Source: Sambucus nigra (lineage: Eukaryota > Streptophyta > Magnoliopsida > Dipsacales > Adoxaceae). Taken from it: a stretch of DNA of 64,000 nt. Position 1 is the stretch's first letter, and each line of letters opens with the position of its first letter. Where the stretch lies: assembly GCA_949130495.1 (NCBI GenBank), contig OX422220.1, positions 123,131,810-123,195,809 on the forward strand, given 5' to 3'. The notes beneath the pieces are model-generated. The model did not search any database. It saw only the letters and a program-made list of their open reading frames with translations, and was not told the DNA's origin. The position numbers and the translations under genes were made by a program. Shown here one piece after another: positions 21,689-33,689 of the stretch.

Positions 21689-23573
21689 TCATGGTGGAGC
21701 AGTAGTACGTCGTGTCCGACCCATGCTATAGCAAGTTTCCCTAAGGTGGCCTTTTCTTTTGCAATAAGTACAAAAGAGCTCAGTCAAAGGCGGACCTTGG
21801 TTTGCTTTTCTTGGTCGAACTCTCCTTCGAGGTTTTTTACGGTGACCATAAGGAGTTGTAGTAAACTCAGGAACTGGTCCAGGTGCAATTTGCGACGTGG
21901 AGGCACCATCATATCCAATTCCTTGACGATCACCAAAACCTAAAGCGGGGCCGAGGAGCATCTTTCCCATCTTCCCAGATCTGTCCTCGATTTGTACCTT
22001 GACTTCCCGTGCTTTCTCAAGATCATGAGTCAGCTGGGCAACAAGGGCTTCAAGTTTCTTCCGAGTCTCCACGGAGGAATGGCGCTGACTCGTAAGACTA
22101 GCCACTTGCTTGATCAAGTCCCCTCTCTCTTTCTCTAGAGTACTCTCTCTCTCTCTAAACAAATTCTCATTCTCGACATAGGTAGATTCTCTCTCTCTCA
22201 GGGCGATGCAGGTGGAGAACTCTCTTTCTCTCGCTTTCCTTAAATCTTCCTCTAGGCAAGTGATCTTAAGAACTAACGCTTTGTTACGCTTTTTAGTTTT
22301 AAAAGACTCAGAATATAACTCAGCGTAGGCGCGTTGTATATCACTCTCGCTCTCACTTGTGTCATCCTCCCCCTCACTCACACGATCTCACTGTCGAGGT
22401 GTCCCTGTGAAGCATCATCCTCATCGTCGTGAGGAGAACTAGGAGTGCTCACTTGGCTGGCCATGAATGCGGTGAAGTTACACTCATGCGGTGACTCATC
22501 TCCAGAATCCACCGTCTCGACCTCACTGTCGTCACTAAGGGTAGCATTAAGGACAGCTTTCCCTTTCTCTCTATTCAGACGATTGGCACACTCAAAAGCT
22601 CTATGACCCCTACCATCACACTCAAAAACATCTCTCACTTTCTTTCAGAGAAGGATTTTTGGAAACTTTTTCATTTTTCTTTTCAAACTTATTTTTCTCA
22701 AATTTCTTTTTATCTTTAAAATTGCCATTTTTCTTAAATTTGAGAATCCTCTTGAAATTTTTTGCGAAAAGAGCCAAATCATCTAAGTCAAAATCGCACT
22801 CAGAATCTGACGTGTCAGTCTCTCTCTTTCTAGATGACTCTACCCTCTTTCTAGCTGACCCCTCACTCCTCTCTTGGGCTTTAAGAGCAATTCCCTTATC
22901 TTTAGATTTAGAATTTTTAGGGAACATGTCAATTTCATAAGTTTGCAAATCTCCTATAATGTTCTTCCAATTTTAGCGTATTTAAATTACCCATAGAATT
23001 TAGCACAGTGACTTTAGGGATAAAACGCTTAGGCAAAGAACGAAGAATATTTTTAACAACTCTAGCATTCGGAATTTGTTCACCAAGATTAAAACTAGTA
23101 TTCACAATTTCAGAAAGTCTAGCATAAAATTCATCAAAGCATTCAGAATCATGCATGGTGATTGTTTCAAATTGAGTTGTCAAGTTTTGCAACTTAGACT
23201 CTTTCACAGCATTAGTTCCTTCATGGGTGAGTTGTAAAACATCCCATGCCTCTTTTGACGTGGTACACGTCATTATGCGTTTGAACTCATCAGGTGTGAC
23301 AGACCCAGAAATAGCACTTAGACCCTTAGAATTAAAAGATGACCATTTAATTTCTTCATCAGACCAAGAAATGTCAGGTTTCAAGTTGGTCACATTATCA
23401 ACAGTCACGGTGGGAGGAGTCCACCCTCGTTTAACCAAAATCCAGACACGTTCATCAATGGCTTTTAAAGCCGACCTCATACGGGCTTTCCAATAAGCAT
23501 AATTTGTCCCGTCAAAAACAGGCATTTTAAAATATGACTTCTCCATCTGAACACGCACTTTTTCAAAAATCAA
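21689..23573 (-). pseudogene. Sirevirus gag (three frameshifts, one nonsense codon)
   Basis: Translation probably starts at the Met of MEKSYFKMPVF, about 115 bp inside the 5' LTR. Segment 1 (23573-22935) is a DUF4219/UBN2-type capsid: NYAYWKARM, then TSKEAWDVL and FYARLSEIV. The frame shifts near 22940. Segment 2 is Lys/Glu-rich. After another shift near 22630 a degenerate knuckle (ECDGRGHRAFEC) appears. After a third near 22380 comes a 230-codon stretch with a long Glu/Arg coiled coil (about residues 20-130) and a proper CCHC knuckle, CTYCKRKGHLRETC. A TGA at 21689-21691 separates it from pol in the same frame. The large gag with coiled coil fits Sireviruses. Confidence 0.88.
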
Positions 23574-23645
23574 TTTTTTTCAGAAAATTGATATCTTAGA
23601 AAAAAAAATTTGCGGAAAAAGGAATACGCGATAAATTAGCGTAAC

Positions 23646-23660
23646 CTGCTCTGATACCAA
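23646..23660 (-). other. Primer binding site of the Sirevirus
   Basis: Minus-strand TTGGTATCAGAGCAG lies two bases inside the 5' LTR end (23663). It is complementary to initiator tRNA-Met. Confidence 0.9.
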
Positions 23661-23662
23661 TT

Positions 23663-24649
23663 TGAGAACGTGTGTGCTCGCGTTCAAATGATCAAATTAT
23701 ATATAAAACCCTTTTAATCCAAACAAACCCTAAACATGCAGCAGTATGTGATTGAATAAATTGATAATCTATGCAAGAACATTCAAACACATGCAATTAA
23801 GGAAAAATCCCCCTCAGGGGCAAAACCATTTATTTTCACTATAATTTGTAAGAGAACGGCTTACAATCGGATTACAATGAAAATACAAGTTGACTAAGAA
23901 TTACCCTCGGGTATCGGATTCTGTAGTCGCGGCTGGAATTATCCCTTTCCAGTAGGGCTGCAATGAAGAAGAAGAATAGTCTCCTCCACAAGGGTTGAAC
24001 AAACCAAAGTTGTGTTCTTGGGTTGCAAAAGGATTCACAAAGGTTTGACAATGATGTGTGAATCAAAACATGAGTCTTGGGACTCAAGAATGTGAAGACT
24101 AGGTGTATTTGGACTCTCAAATTCGTCTCCTAAAGTCTTGCAAAACAACTCCCCCGAAGTTGGTATTTATAGGAAAAAATATGAAGAGTCCCACGTTCTT
24201 AAAACTCTAAAATTCTATCCAGCGTACAAAAAAAACAGCATTTTTTAAGGAATTTTCTCTATCTTCAAAAGGTCATAACTCCTTCACCGTAGCTCGGATT
24301 GAGGTGCCGTTTTTTCCAGTATCTTCGTTGCGGCAAGCTCTTCAACTTTCTAGTTGACCAGACCTCCGAACTGTGGATGTGAAATTATGAAAATGCCCTT
24401 GAACTCTCCTATTGTGCCTTTTTTTCACTGTTTTGACTTCCCTTGCGTACCACTTGTATTAAGTCCCTAAAATCTTGGAACGTGAAGTCATTGAGGCAGA
24501 TGTGGGACATATTAGTGGAGATAATGCATGCTTGATTCCCGGAATTCGGATAGAGGCCGTCATGTGAGATCGTGAGGAGACGTGCCAAATGTAGCGGCTT
24601 ACGACATAAATAAATGAAACATTTCGGACATGTGAAAAATGTCCTTACA
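23663..24649 (-). repeat. Sirevirus 5' LTR
   Basis: Its 987 bp align throughout with 15934-16919 and are followed by the CTACC duplication at 24650-24654. Confidence 0.92.
24163..24172 (-). promoter_or_regulatory. TATA box of the Sirevirus 5' LTR
   Basis: Minus-strand CCTATAAATACC lies about 480 bp from the U3 end, placed as expected for the LTR promoter driving gag-pol. Confidence 0.6.
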
Positions 24650-24654
24650 CTACC

Positions 24655-25670
24655 CCGTAAATGCCACCACCGAGAACTCCATCCGCTGTAGGAGGAGGGA
24701 CGCACACCACCATCGCACCAACTTTGACCCCAGCTGCATGTTCAATTAGTGGCACACCATTCGCACCACCAATAGCGAACCCAGTGGTGATGATCCCGAC
24801 GCATCACAACTCAAATCCACTTACGATGGAGGAAATGAAAAAGGATCTTTTAAAAATGATGGTGGCCTCTAAGGTGGGAGGAGAAGCTTCTGCTATATAC
24901 GATGATTTTCTTACTTCGTACCCAGAGGAGTACAATAATGAACCCTACTCGGTGGGGTATATTCACCCTATCTTTGAAAAGTATATAGGTAATGGGGTGA
25001 ATCCCAATGAGCATATTAAAAGGTTTGTGGATAACCTTGAGGACCACTGTAATAACAAGAAACTAAGGTTGAGAGAATTTTCTAAGTATCTTACTAAGAA
25101 GGCTTACACGTGGTACTCCCATCTGGATCCAGGCAGTGTGTACACATGGGAGGATCTTCATGTTCAGTTTGTACATAAATTCTTCTTGGCTAAAGACGAA
25201 TTCACTCTCACGCAATCGGCTCAAGAGAAATAGAAACCCGACGAGGATGTAGTGGGGTAAATTATGAGGTTTCGCGAGTGCTCTCTGAACATGAGAGAGG
25301 AGACACGAGAAGCTAAGATTTTACAAGTTTGCACAGAAATCTTGTTTCCCAAATATATATATATCATTTGATAAACAAAACACGGGAGGGTACGTTTGCT
25401 TCATTTCTTAAATTTGTGAGGAATATTGCCTTGGTTATGAAGCCACTACCAACACCCTCGCCAGCCTTATCAAGCTTATTGTTGAAGCCACCAGGTAGCT
25501 CGGGGAGAGGGCTACCCCCTCATGTGAACTATGTCAATGATGATAGTGGAAAGCATGAGGGAGGGAATCGTGGCCAAAGGGGAAGCAAGGGGAAATTTGA
25601 CAAAGATGACCCCCCGGAGCTGCCTTGCTCAGTGGAGCAGGTAATCGAAACCTATGATCTCATGATTTGA
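24655..25670 (+). pseudogene. Tat gag, 3' part
   Basis: The frame resumes from 15933 after the Sirevirus. A TAA at 24658-24660 is followed by an open run to 25233. This carries a retrotrans_gag-like capsid: HIKRFVDNLEDH near 25015, then a KKAYTWYSHL segment and FVHKFF, the gypsy gag core. After a stop at 25231, frameshifted pieces continue (MRFRECSLNMREET, then the ORF 25329-25670). A partial zinc-finger start (YCMIHEQ) follows at about 25740, where the organelle-like insert begins. Capsid assembly function is inferred from the family. Confidence 0.7.
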
Positions 25671-25764
25671 AATAACAAGTGTTGGATTATTATGGCTGAT
25701 ACATCACCCATAACTCGAGAAGACAGAGAAGGCCCGAATTATTGCATGATACATGAGCAACCTT

Positions 25765-26160
25765 CTCTTTCTTTCTTTCTTGCGATTTCACTGAACACTA
25801 ACCGAATCTCGATTCAAAAAAGAAAGAATTGCAAGCCGTGAACGGACGCTTTCTTGGAACTAACCTTTTCATACTTATGCAGAAAGGATCTACTAGAAAT
25901 TGGTGACCGACCTTAGTAAAGTAAAGGCACTGTTGGGCGAGATTGTTCGATATTCTCCAGTGTGGACCGAAATGGTCTCGCAAAGCCAGTCCCCGGATGG
26001 TGTAAGTCCTTCTCTAACTTGAAGAGCAGCAAACAAGACTTACCACAGTAGGGGATCTCTTTGGCAAGAAAGAGATTATTGGTTTTCTTGCTCCTCATCT
26101 GTGCTCATCAAGCCAACTTTGCTCTTTGGGGGTGAAACAACGGTTGAAGCGGACATTTCG
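25765..26160. other. Possible organelle-derived (NUMT-like) insert in Tat gag
   Basis: This stretch interrupts the Tat gag zinc-finger region and does not read as retrotransposon sequence in any frame. Its base composition is more balanced than its surroundings. Its style (gccgtgaacggacgctttcttgg, gtccccggatggtgtaag) reminds me of plant mitochondrial intergenic DNA. I recognise no gene in it. An unknown mobile element is the alternative. Confidence 0.3.
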
Positions 26161-27690
26161 AAATGACAGCATCAAAGATATAATATATTTCTATATATAC
26201 ACGATTATCTCGGACTGAGTTTTGAAAAAGACAACCAAGATAGATGTCCTTCTCCCCTATTTTAGTAATCAGATTCAGTATCCTTGGTTGGAAAAGGGAT
26301 TGGATAAGGTTAACATTACTAGGTTAGGTTTGGTCACCAGAAGATCAAGGCCATGTCAAAACTGACCCAATGAGCAAGTGCTTTGTTCTCATAAAGATAA
26401 TAGACAAACATGTCAAAAGAGGAGATATCTAGCTTCCGCAAGGTGATGTGAATAATAATCCTTTGCCAACACATGGAGAGAATATGTCTAGTTCTTTTGA
26501 TGAGGAGGCATAATGGAGAATAGATTCCACGAGGAAGATTTTAAGGTTTCCCTGGAAGAGTGTTTATCTCAAATGTCTTATTTGATGTTGGAAGAAGAAA
26601 TGGAAGACGAGTGAAGTCCGATCGATGATTTGAGCAGGCAAATGGAGGCTTGCTCCTTAGGGGGAGTAAATATGGTGATAGCATACGACAAATCACCTTA
26701 CAGATATTTGGGGGAAATCTACGAGCTAGAAGAGGATCAAGATGACCCTTGGGTGGAATGCGCTGCAGTAGCAAGATCGCAGAAGTTTATTTATTTTTTT
26801 GACCAAGTTGGACTGGCAGAGGATTTTCAACTGGAGGTTACCCGAGCAATTTTAAAAATTTCCAAGAAGAATATGACCCCAAACCTACAATGGAAAGGGC
26901 CAATGGTCAAGCTAGTAAAAAAATTCATTTCGAAGGTTACTTTTTTGGAGGCAGTTCGGTTGGTTAGATAGTCCCATAATAGGCCACTTTATGTGATGGT
27001 GAGCATGAACGGGTGTAGATTTAACCGTGTCTTGATGGATGGGGGAGACTCTATCAATATTATGCCTATGGGATCATTTTATGACTGCAATATCTCTGAG
27101 ACAAGGATTATGCAAAGTCCATTGTCCATAGCAGGATATGATAACCATTCGAGCAATTCAATAGGCTATGTGAATATGGGGATCAAAATAGGGAACATCA
27201 CTTCCCATATTAAATTCCACCTCATGGATTGTGAGCCATCCTACTAGTTGATTGTGGGGAGGGTATGGATGCATAATCATGATTTGGTGCCTTCCACCTT
27301 CCACCTACCACCAGTGTGCAAAGGAAAATGTCAAAGGGAAGGAGATAGTCATTCGAGCATCCAAGAAGCCTTTCGTAAGGGAGGAAATTCACTTGGTAGA
27401 TGCAAACTTCTATGCAGAGTTAACTACCGAATCTACTGTGCTCACTCAATACTCAGGGGGGATTAAGATCCCCAATACTTGGGAAAGGCTATGTGCACTA
27501 GCTCGCCCGGTAGTTTCTTACGAGGATCAAGAAAGAGTGCGTAAGATAGTTAGGCCTCCTAACCTTCTGAGACAACTTATGATCGGATGGAGCCAAAAAT
27601 TGATCCAATCGAACACCAAGTCCAGTAGCCAAGTATACTTAGTAGATTTTCAGCGAGAGAGTTAGAAGAAAAGGCGAGCAAAAAACCCCG
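26161..27690 (+). pseudogene. Tat protease region
   Basis: Broken frames carry the C-terminal gag/linker (26630-26971, YLGEIYELEEDQDDPW) and an aspartic protease (26993-27247). The latter has VLMDGGDSINIMP, in which Asp-Gly-Gly replaces the usual Asp-Thr/Ser-Gly, as in several Tat and Ogre elements. After a stop at 27245 the next codons read LIVGRVWMH, corresponding to the conserved GRPWLH of Ogre-like proteases. Two or more frameshifts follow to 27690. Confidence 0.7.
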
Positions 27691-28559
27691 CCAGGAAGAG
27701 AAACCATGCCAGTGCAATAGAGTGGTTTTATCGAGTGACAAGATTATTTACAAACTCTGAAGGTGTGATCAGGTAGTCGAAGGCTTAGATAATGAGGCTA
27801 ACCCGATCTATGAATGTTTTTTGGTGAATAATTTAGGCCAGTGCTTGGTGATTGATAACTCCAACATCACAGAATTTGTGGTGGAGGTTGAGGAGGAACG
27901 AGAATGCATGAGGGATATGTCAAGGTCCCAAGTTTAAGAGTTAGAGAAAATTGACTTAGTTGATGAAGGGGATGACCCCAGACCAATGTTCGTCTTGAAA
28001 GACCTTGATGCCTCCGCCAAAGGAGCAGCCACACAAGGCATCTTTAGACCAGTTGAAGAAGTTATTGACATCTCCCCAAGTGATGGTTCCCCCTCAGGTA
28101 TTCCTTTACACCTCTACCTCACATCCACTAAAAGATCAATAGGGGCATTATTTTGCTCAAAAAGTGGAGGGAGTGGAGAAACTTGTGTATTATCTAAGTC
28201 GAATCATACATGGGCCTGAGGCTAGATATACAAGCATTGAGAGACATTATTTAGCTCTGGTATTTGTTGCTCAAAAGATTAGGCATTACATGTTATCTTT
28301 CACAGTTCACATCATTACTAGATGTGACTCGATAAAATTTTTACTGGCTAGAACTGTGTTAATATGCAGGGCTTTCGATGGTTCTTGATTATTTCGGAGT
28401 ATGATATCAAGTGCATGGTTTCTTGAGCAATAAAAAGTCAAGCTTATTCAGATCTAATGGCATTCTTACCTTCGAGAACGTTCGAGCCACCTATTGAGGA
28501 GCTGAGTGGAGATGATCTCCAGGCCAACTATCTCGAGGCAAATCTAGAAGAATGGAGCA
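27691..28559 (+). pseudogene. Tat RNase H remnant; RT core deleted
   Basis: The segment 28045-28450 encodes the gypsy RNase H entry (DQLKKLLTSPQVM, VYYLSR, ARYTSIERHYLALVF, IRHYML, in more than one frame). Between the protease and this point only about 0.8 kb remains, with no YxDD box and no fingers/palm motifs, where roughly 1.3 kb of RT would be expected. The sequence around 28020-28045 is the likely deletion join. The coding remnant ends at the CACTA terminus (28560). Confidence 0.65.
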
Positions 28560-28580
28560 CACTACACCAAAACACTCTTT
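28560..28580 (+). repeat. CACTA terminal inverted repeat, left end
   Basis: CACTACACCAAAACACTC is the standard start of plant CACTA elements. The three preceding bases are gca. The matching right terminus was not found, so the 3-bp duplication cannot be checked. Confidence 0.75.
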
Positions 28581-28949
28581 TAGTAACAGACTATTTTTTT
28601 ATTACTAACAATAATATACCATTACTATTTCTCACAATAAAACACCGTTAGTAATCTAATATAACTGTTACTAAAATTGACTCAATATTTTTTTCCAAAA
28701 CTCAAAATCCCTAACGCCCAAAGTCTCATTTTCCCAAAGCCTCTCTTCGTTACCATCCAAAGTCTGTCATCAGAAGCTTAGATCTGATATCGGTAGAAGG
28801 TAAATTTACCTATTATTATCTACTTATGTGTGTATTAATAAGCTTTCACCAAAAGTTCTGATATATATCTCATCGTCCAAGGTTTTAACCAAAAGCTTTT
28901 CATATGTTTGTAGTGATTTACATTTTTTTTGGATTCATGAGTATTATTT

Positions 28950-29091
28950 AAAGCCCTCATTTGATACTTCATTTTGCATTTCTATGGTCGCTAATCGATC
29001 TGCAATGTACATTCGTAATACCCAACAATATGATACTATGGACTTCGTCAATCTCTGCCTTGCTTGAAATGAAGTATCAAATAAGGGCTTT
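28950..29091. repeat. 24-bp inverted repeat inside CACTA 1
   Basis: The arm aaagccctcatttgatact at 28950-28968, running to 28973, is the near-perfect reverse complement of 29068-29091. A loop of about 94 bp separates them. It could be a small nested MITE or a structural feature of the element's leader. Confidence 0.6.
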
Positions 29092-29829
29092 AGAGAAGGG
29101 TTTGGTGTATATAAAATTATTTTCTTCACGAATCTTGGATTGAGTAAATAGCAACACATGTATTGAATCTTATGGATTCAGTTCAATTTCCATGTTAGAT
29201 ATTAATCCCTGTATACTTTTGGTTTAGAAAAAAAATTAATCCGAGCAACTCCCAAAACATTTTGGGTCGAGATAATTTTGGGCATAGTCCACATAGGTAT
29301 CATGAGAAGGTTTGAGAAATTGATAGATCGTTTCTATTTTTTTCCAGAAAAAAGTTTGTTTGGATGTTGTCTAGTTTGTGTAATTGATGGATTGTTTCTA
29401 TTTTTTCCCCCAAAAAAATTCTCATTGAGCTATAGTTTGTTATGATGATTGGCCTAACCCAACATACAATAAAATAAGGAGGCCTAATAACCTGTTCAAG
29501 GCAAAAAAATGATTAAGGGTTTATAAATCTTAATTCAATCCTATTGTTAGGGACTAAATGATAACTCTCTCCTACTTTTAATCAGATAAAAAAAATACTT
29601 TTAATCAAATCCATAAGAAAATCTTGAATGAATAGATTCAAAATCTTTTATTTTGTGATAAAAAGATTGTTCGATGTCTTTTATTTCACCCCCATCTAAA
29701 AAAAATTCCATATTCTAGTTGTGATTTTACTTATGTGTGTATCAATAATTCTATTTTTGTATATTGTCATATAACTTGTGTGTAAACCATGATTTTTTTG
29801 GTAGTGCAGTTTGTCACAAACATTGAACA

Positions 29830-31330
29830 AAGAGTGGATGAATGAGAGGAATAGAATAAGTGAGGTGTACACAAATGGAGTTGCATCTTTTTTTAATTTT
29901 GCAATTGCAAATAATGGCCATTAGTTCTTGACCTTTCCTTGTCCATGTGTCAAGTGTCTAAATAAGAAGCGTTTCACTACGGTAGATATGAAGGGTCATT
30001 TGATAATGCATGGTATAGATAGGACATATACTACGTGGGTTTCGCATGGTGAAACACTATCATCGAACATAACATTTCCCATAGTAGAACCTATTGATTG
30101 TGAAAGACATGATGAAGTGATAACAATGAGAATAAAAGGTTTTGAAACTTAGTTAACTCATGTTACGGAGTGCATGGATAACATTGTGTAGAACCCGACC
30201 AGGAAGGATTCTCTAAAAAATCATATGTCGACAACGAGAAGTATAATCAATATAATAAATTAGCGATCGAGAAATCGTACCCTTCATGTGAGGGTCCTGA
30301 GACTACTCTCGCTACAATTGTGGAATTGCATAATTTGAATAAGCATTTCGGTTGGTCAGGAAATAGCGTGGCCTTTCTCTTATCAGTCTTAAAGAGGTGG
30401 CTTCCAAAAGGAAACACATTACCAGAAAAATATCCGCACATGAAGGGAATGATGAAAGACCTAGGGAGGAAAGAAAATAACATTCATGCTTGCGTTAACA
30501 ACTGTATTTTATATTAGAAAGAGTATGAATATTTGTAGGAATGTCCTCAGTGTGGAGAATCAAGATATGCAGTGATATCATAGAAATGGATAAGGTTACG
30601 CAAAGAACCGATGAAAGTGTTGAGACATTTCCCTTTAATTCCAAAGCTAGTGAGATTGTATACTATACCTTGGATAGCGCATGAAATGACATGGCAACAT
30701 TAGGCAACAACTTCATGGGATTATCAGCGACATCTTTATGATTCATCCCAATGGATAATGTTAAAAAGTAGATGGCTCGATTTCATCGAGGAAGGGCGTA
30801 ATATTTGGCTTGCAATATCGATAAATGGGTTCAATCTTATGGTATTCAGTCTAGTAGTTTTAGTTGTTGGCCTGTCATGACTGCACCTTATAATATGTGG
30901 CCTTCTTTGTGCTTGAAGCGTGAGTTCCAAATCTTGTCTTTATTAATTCCTGGGCCAAAGACACCGGGTCAAGACATTGATGTTTTCCTTCAACCATTAG
31001 TAGAAGAGTTAAAGAAATTATGGGAATGAGTTCTAGCTGTTGACATTCACAAAATCCAACCTTTTACATTGAAAGTTATGTTGATGTGGGGGATTTATGA
31101 TTTTCCCTCATATGGAAACTTATCTAGGTGTGTAACACATGGTTACAAAGCATATCCTATTTATGGCAATGATACTCCATCCATTCGGCTAAAACATAGC
31201 ATGAAGATAGTTTACACAAACTATCGTATGTTTATTAAAAGTGATCATCCTTTTAGGAGTGGTAGAGGTTTGGGACTTAGGACACAAGAAGTTGGACGAC
31301 CCCCTGTTTGACTAAACGGAGTTGCACTTG
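29830..31330 (+). pseudogene. CACTA 1 transposase: Transpos_assoc plus tnp2 core
   Basis: The N-terminal domain (about 29830-30050) has the Cys/His pattern CPCVKCLN...HLIMHGI...YTTWVSHGE of the transposase-associated domain. From about 30290 the tnp2 core follows: LHNLNKHFGWS, LPKGNTLPEKYP, HACVNNCILY, then ECPQCGESRY. Next come FPLIPKL, a WPVMTAPYNMWPSLCLKREF block, ILSLLIPGPKTPGQDIDVFLQPL and LMWGIYDFPSYGNL. TAG stops at 30515, 30535 and elsewhere, plus frameshifts, interrupt it. The intact protein would bind the terminal repeats and carry out cut-and-paste transposition in the nucleus. Confidence 0.85.
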
Positions 31331-31439
31331 TGGAGAAGTTAAGAAATATAAAGTATGTACCTGGAAAAGTCTCAAAATTTCCTGTTAAGAAAATAAAGTC
31401 TAATAATGTTAATTTGAGTGACAATGTTGAAGTTAAATA

Positions 31440-32350
31440 AGCTTGGTATAAAAAAATCATTTTTTTTGACTTGGAATATTGGCCATATCATCAAGTTTGA
31501 CATGTTCTTGATGTGATGCACATCGAAAAGAATGTTGCAGAACATTTAATAGACATAATTCTTGATGATAATAAAATAAAGGATACTGAAAAGGGGCGAT
31601 TGGATATGAAGGATATGGGCATACACAGCGGTCAATGGCTTCAAGTTGATGGATGCGCTCGAAAAACGATAAAACCAACAACATCATTTATCTTGGATAA
31701 CGAAGAAAAAAGATAATTCTGCCAAATTTTGAAGGACTTAAAGCTTACTACCAATTTTTCCTCTAACTTGAGCAATATAGTAAGTCTTAGTCCCCCGTCT
31801 TTGCACTCTTTAAAGTCGCATGATTATCATGTCATAATTGAACATCCTCTACCTGTGTTTCTCTAACACGCCTTTTCGAAACATCGAGATTTGAGAAGAG
31901 TAATCCAACAATTAAGTTTGTTCTTTAACAGGTTGGGCTCTAAGGTCCTAATTCTACAAGATATCCAAAGATCCAAATACATGGTTATTGAAGCATTGTG
32001 TGTGTTGGAAAAATATTTCCCACATACGGTTTTTGATATTAGCATTCACCTCACTGTGCATCTAGCAGATGAAGCCCTGATTTGTGGACCAACCGACACT
32101 CATTGGATGTATCTGTTCGAAAGGTAATTTTTTTCTTTTAATATAATACAATATACACCATTTAAGTTAATAATGCTTGTTATTAATTTTTACTACCTTA
32201 TACAAATAGGACGATAAAAGATTTCAAAGATATACCCAACAATAAGCGGTATGTTGAAGGTTCCATTATAGAATCCTATGTTGTTCCTGAATCTGTTAGA
32301 TATTGCATGGAGTACATGCCAAATACATTCGATGGAAATCATAAACGCTC
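31440..32350 (+). pseudogene. CACTA 1 transposase, DUF4218 segment with intron
   Basis: It opens with HVLDVMHIEKNVAEHLID (about 31500), the standard tnp2/DUF4218 junction. It continues through KSHDYHVI and RDLRRVIQQLSLFF to ALCVLEKYFPHTVFDISIHL. A plausible 86-bp GT-AG intron (32124-32209) lies between the ER codons and the following DFKDIPNNKRYVEGSI exon, matching the intron position seen in many plant CACTA transposases. Stops near 31713 and 31866 break the frame. Confidence 0.8.
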
Positions 32351-32559
32351 ACATGAAGCCTTTTAAGAGGAAGGTGGAGAGTTCTCCGATGAAGGACCTT
32401 TGCTTGATGATAAGACTATAATGTTGGGACCCGTACAGTTTCAACAAATACGTCGATGGGTATTATTTTGACTTAATGTCAATGGACCTCAAGAGTACTA
32501 TAGGTTTGAGTTCTTTAATTTGTTTATAGTTAAGAATTAATTAGCATTTTGAGTTATAA

Positions 32560-33381
32560 TTACATAAAACTACATATTGGAGTGAGTATGAAGCATCACT
32601 AAAATCCGTGTCTCGTGCTAAAGGGAAGGGGATTAAAATGACAGAAGTGGGGAAGAAAACTTCTTTTATCCCTTGGTTATCTGAGAAGGTGATTATATAA
32701 ATACCAATGTTTTTATTAATATTTCCATTAAGTATGATGAGAAATGAAACATTGTAGTGATTATGATTTGTTTCCATCAAGCAGTTACTGAAATCAGGAG
32801 AGACGAAGACAAATGGAACATTGTGGCGATTAGTTCAAGGGCCGCAATTCAAGGTTAAAACATATAAAAGGCATCTTGTAAATGGTTTCATATTCTCTCC
32901 TAAGTATCATGACGATACTACTGTCACACAGGATAGCGGTGTTTGCTTGAAGGCATGGAAATAATTTCGAGCTAGAAAAAGTGATAAGAATCTCAAAAAT
33001 ACTTGGACTATGTGGTATGGATTTATCAAACAAATTATTGAGCTGGACTATACCTTGTTTAAGGAGGTGGTATTTTATTGTGATTGGGTGAGAGTGTAGG
33101 ATAAGACTAATGGTTGTAAGTTTTGTCCGGACACCAACTTAGTGATGGTAAATTTGGTTAAGTTTAAGAGCGTTGATAATGAGTATGATGAGCTCGCATC
33201 CGAGGCTAGTCAAGCATTCTATTCGAAAGATCTTAAAAATACCAATTGGTGGGTTGTTATACATTCACGGAAGAGATTGACGAGTCAAGTTGACGGCTTA
33301 GAGATACCAACAGTCTTCCAATCCATTCTTGAAGACCAACCGCATTTGGAAAGTTTGCTCAAGAAATACGACTCGATTTAG
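32560..33381 (+). pseudogene. CACTA 1 transposase C-terminus, DUF4216 domain
   Basis: The DUF4216 signature is present: VNGFIFSPKYHDDTTVTQDSGV, then WYGFIKQIIELDY, VVFYCDWV and the Asn-Leu-Val-Lys-Phe segment. The exon ends with LLKKYDSI and a TAG at 33379-33381. One stop replaces a codon near 32962 and another lies in the WVRV segment (about 33098). Confidence 0.8.
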
Positions 33382-33689
33382 TTGTTTTAATATTTTCTTT
33401 TGGATATTGTAAATGTTGAAAGTTGTTTTGTTTTTCCAACATGACTACATTTTGTTTTACCCCATTGCTAATATATAAATTTATTGGTGGTATGTTAACT
33501 GTTGAAAGTAGCATCATGTGATTTCAATAATATCATCTTGTGATTTTTATATGTATCTCTATCAATATGGTAATGATGTGGTAATCTGATAATTCAATAC
33601 ATATTATTTTATGACTGTTATTTCCATTATTGGTATTTATTTTTTGTTTTGGCATCACTGTATTGGGTGTTATAGCTTCAAGTGCAAGT

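Larger units (their letters stand above)
15934..24649 (-). mobile_element. Sirevirus (SIRE/Maximus) copia retrotransposon
   Basis: This 8716-bp element has 986-987-bp LTRs at both ends, an iMet primer site, a long gag with coiled coil and two zinc knuckles, and copia-order pol. It also has a 1.5-kb region before the 3' LTR holding several polypurine tracts, a Sirevirus hallmark. It lies on the minus strand inside the Tat gag, with CTACC duplicated. By eye about 16 differences separate the LTRs (about 98% identity), so it is young. Three frameshifts in gag and two nonsense codons disable it. I see no env-like ORF after pol. Confidence 0.92.
14245..28559 (+). mobile_element. Ty3/gypsy Tat-lineage (Ogre-like) element, decayed, with nested Sirevirus
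   Basis: A 5' LTR (14245-15575) is followed by a TTTGGTGACTCCATTGGGA primer site typical of Tat/Ogre elements. Then come gag (interrupted at 15933 by the Sirevirus and resumed at 24655), an aspartic protease with a GRVWMH-type segment, and an RNase H fragment. The RT core is missing, no integrase is seen and no 3' LTR is found. The right end is cut by the CACTA terminus at 28560. Stops occur throughout. It is the oldest layer of this part of the window. Confidence 0.75.
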
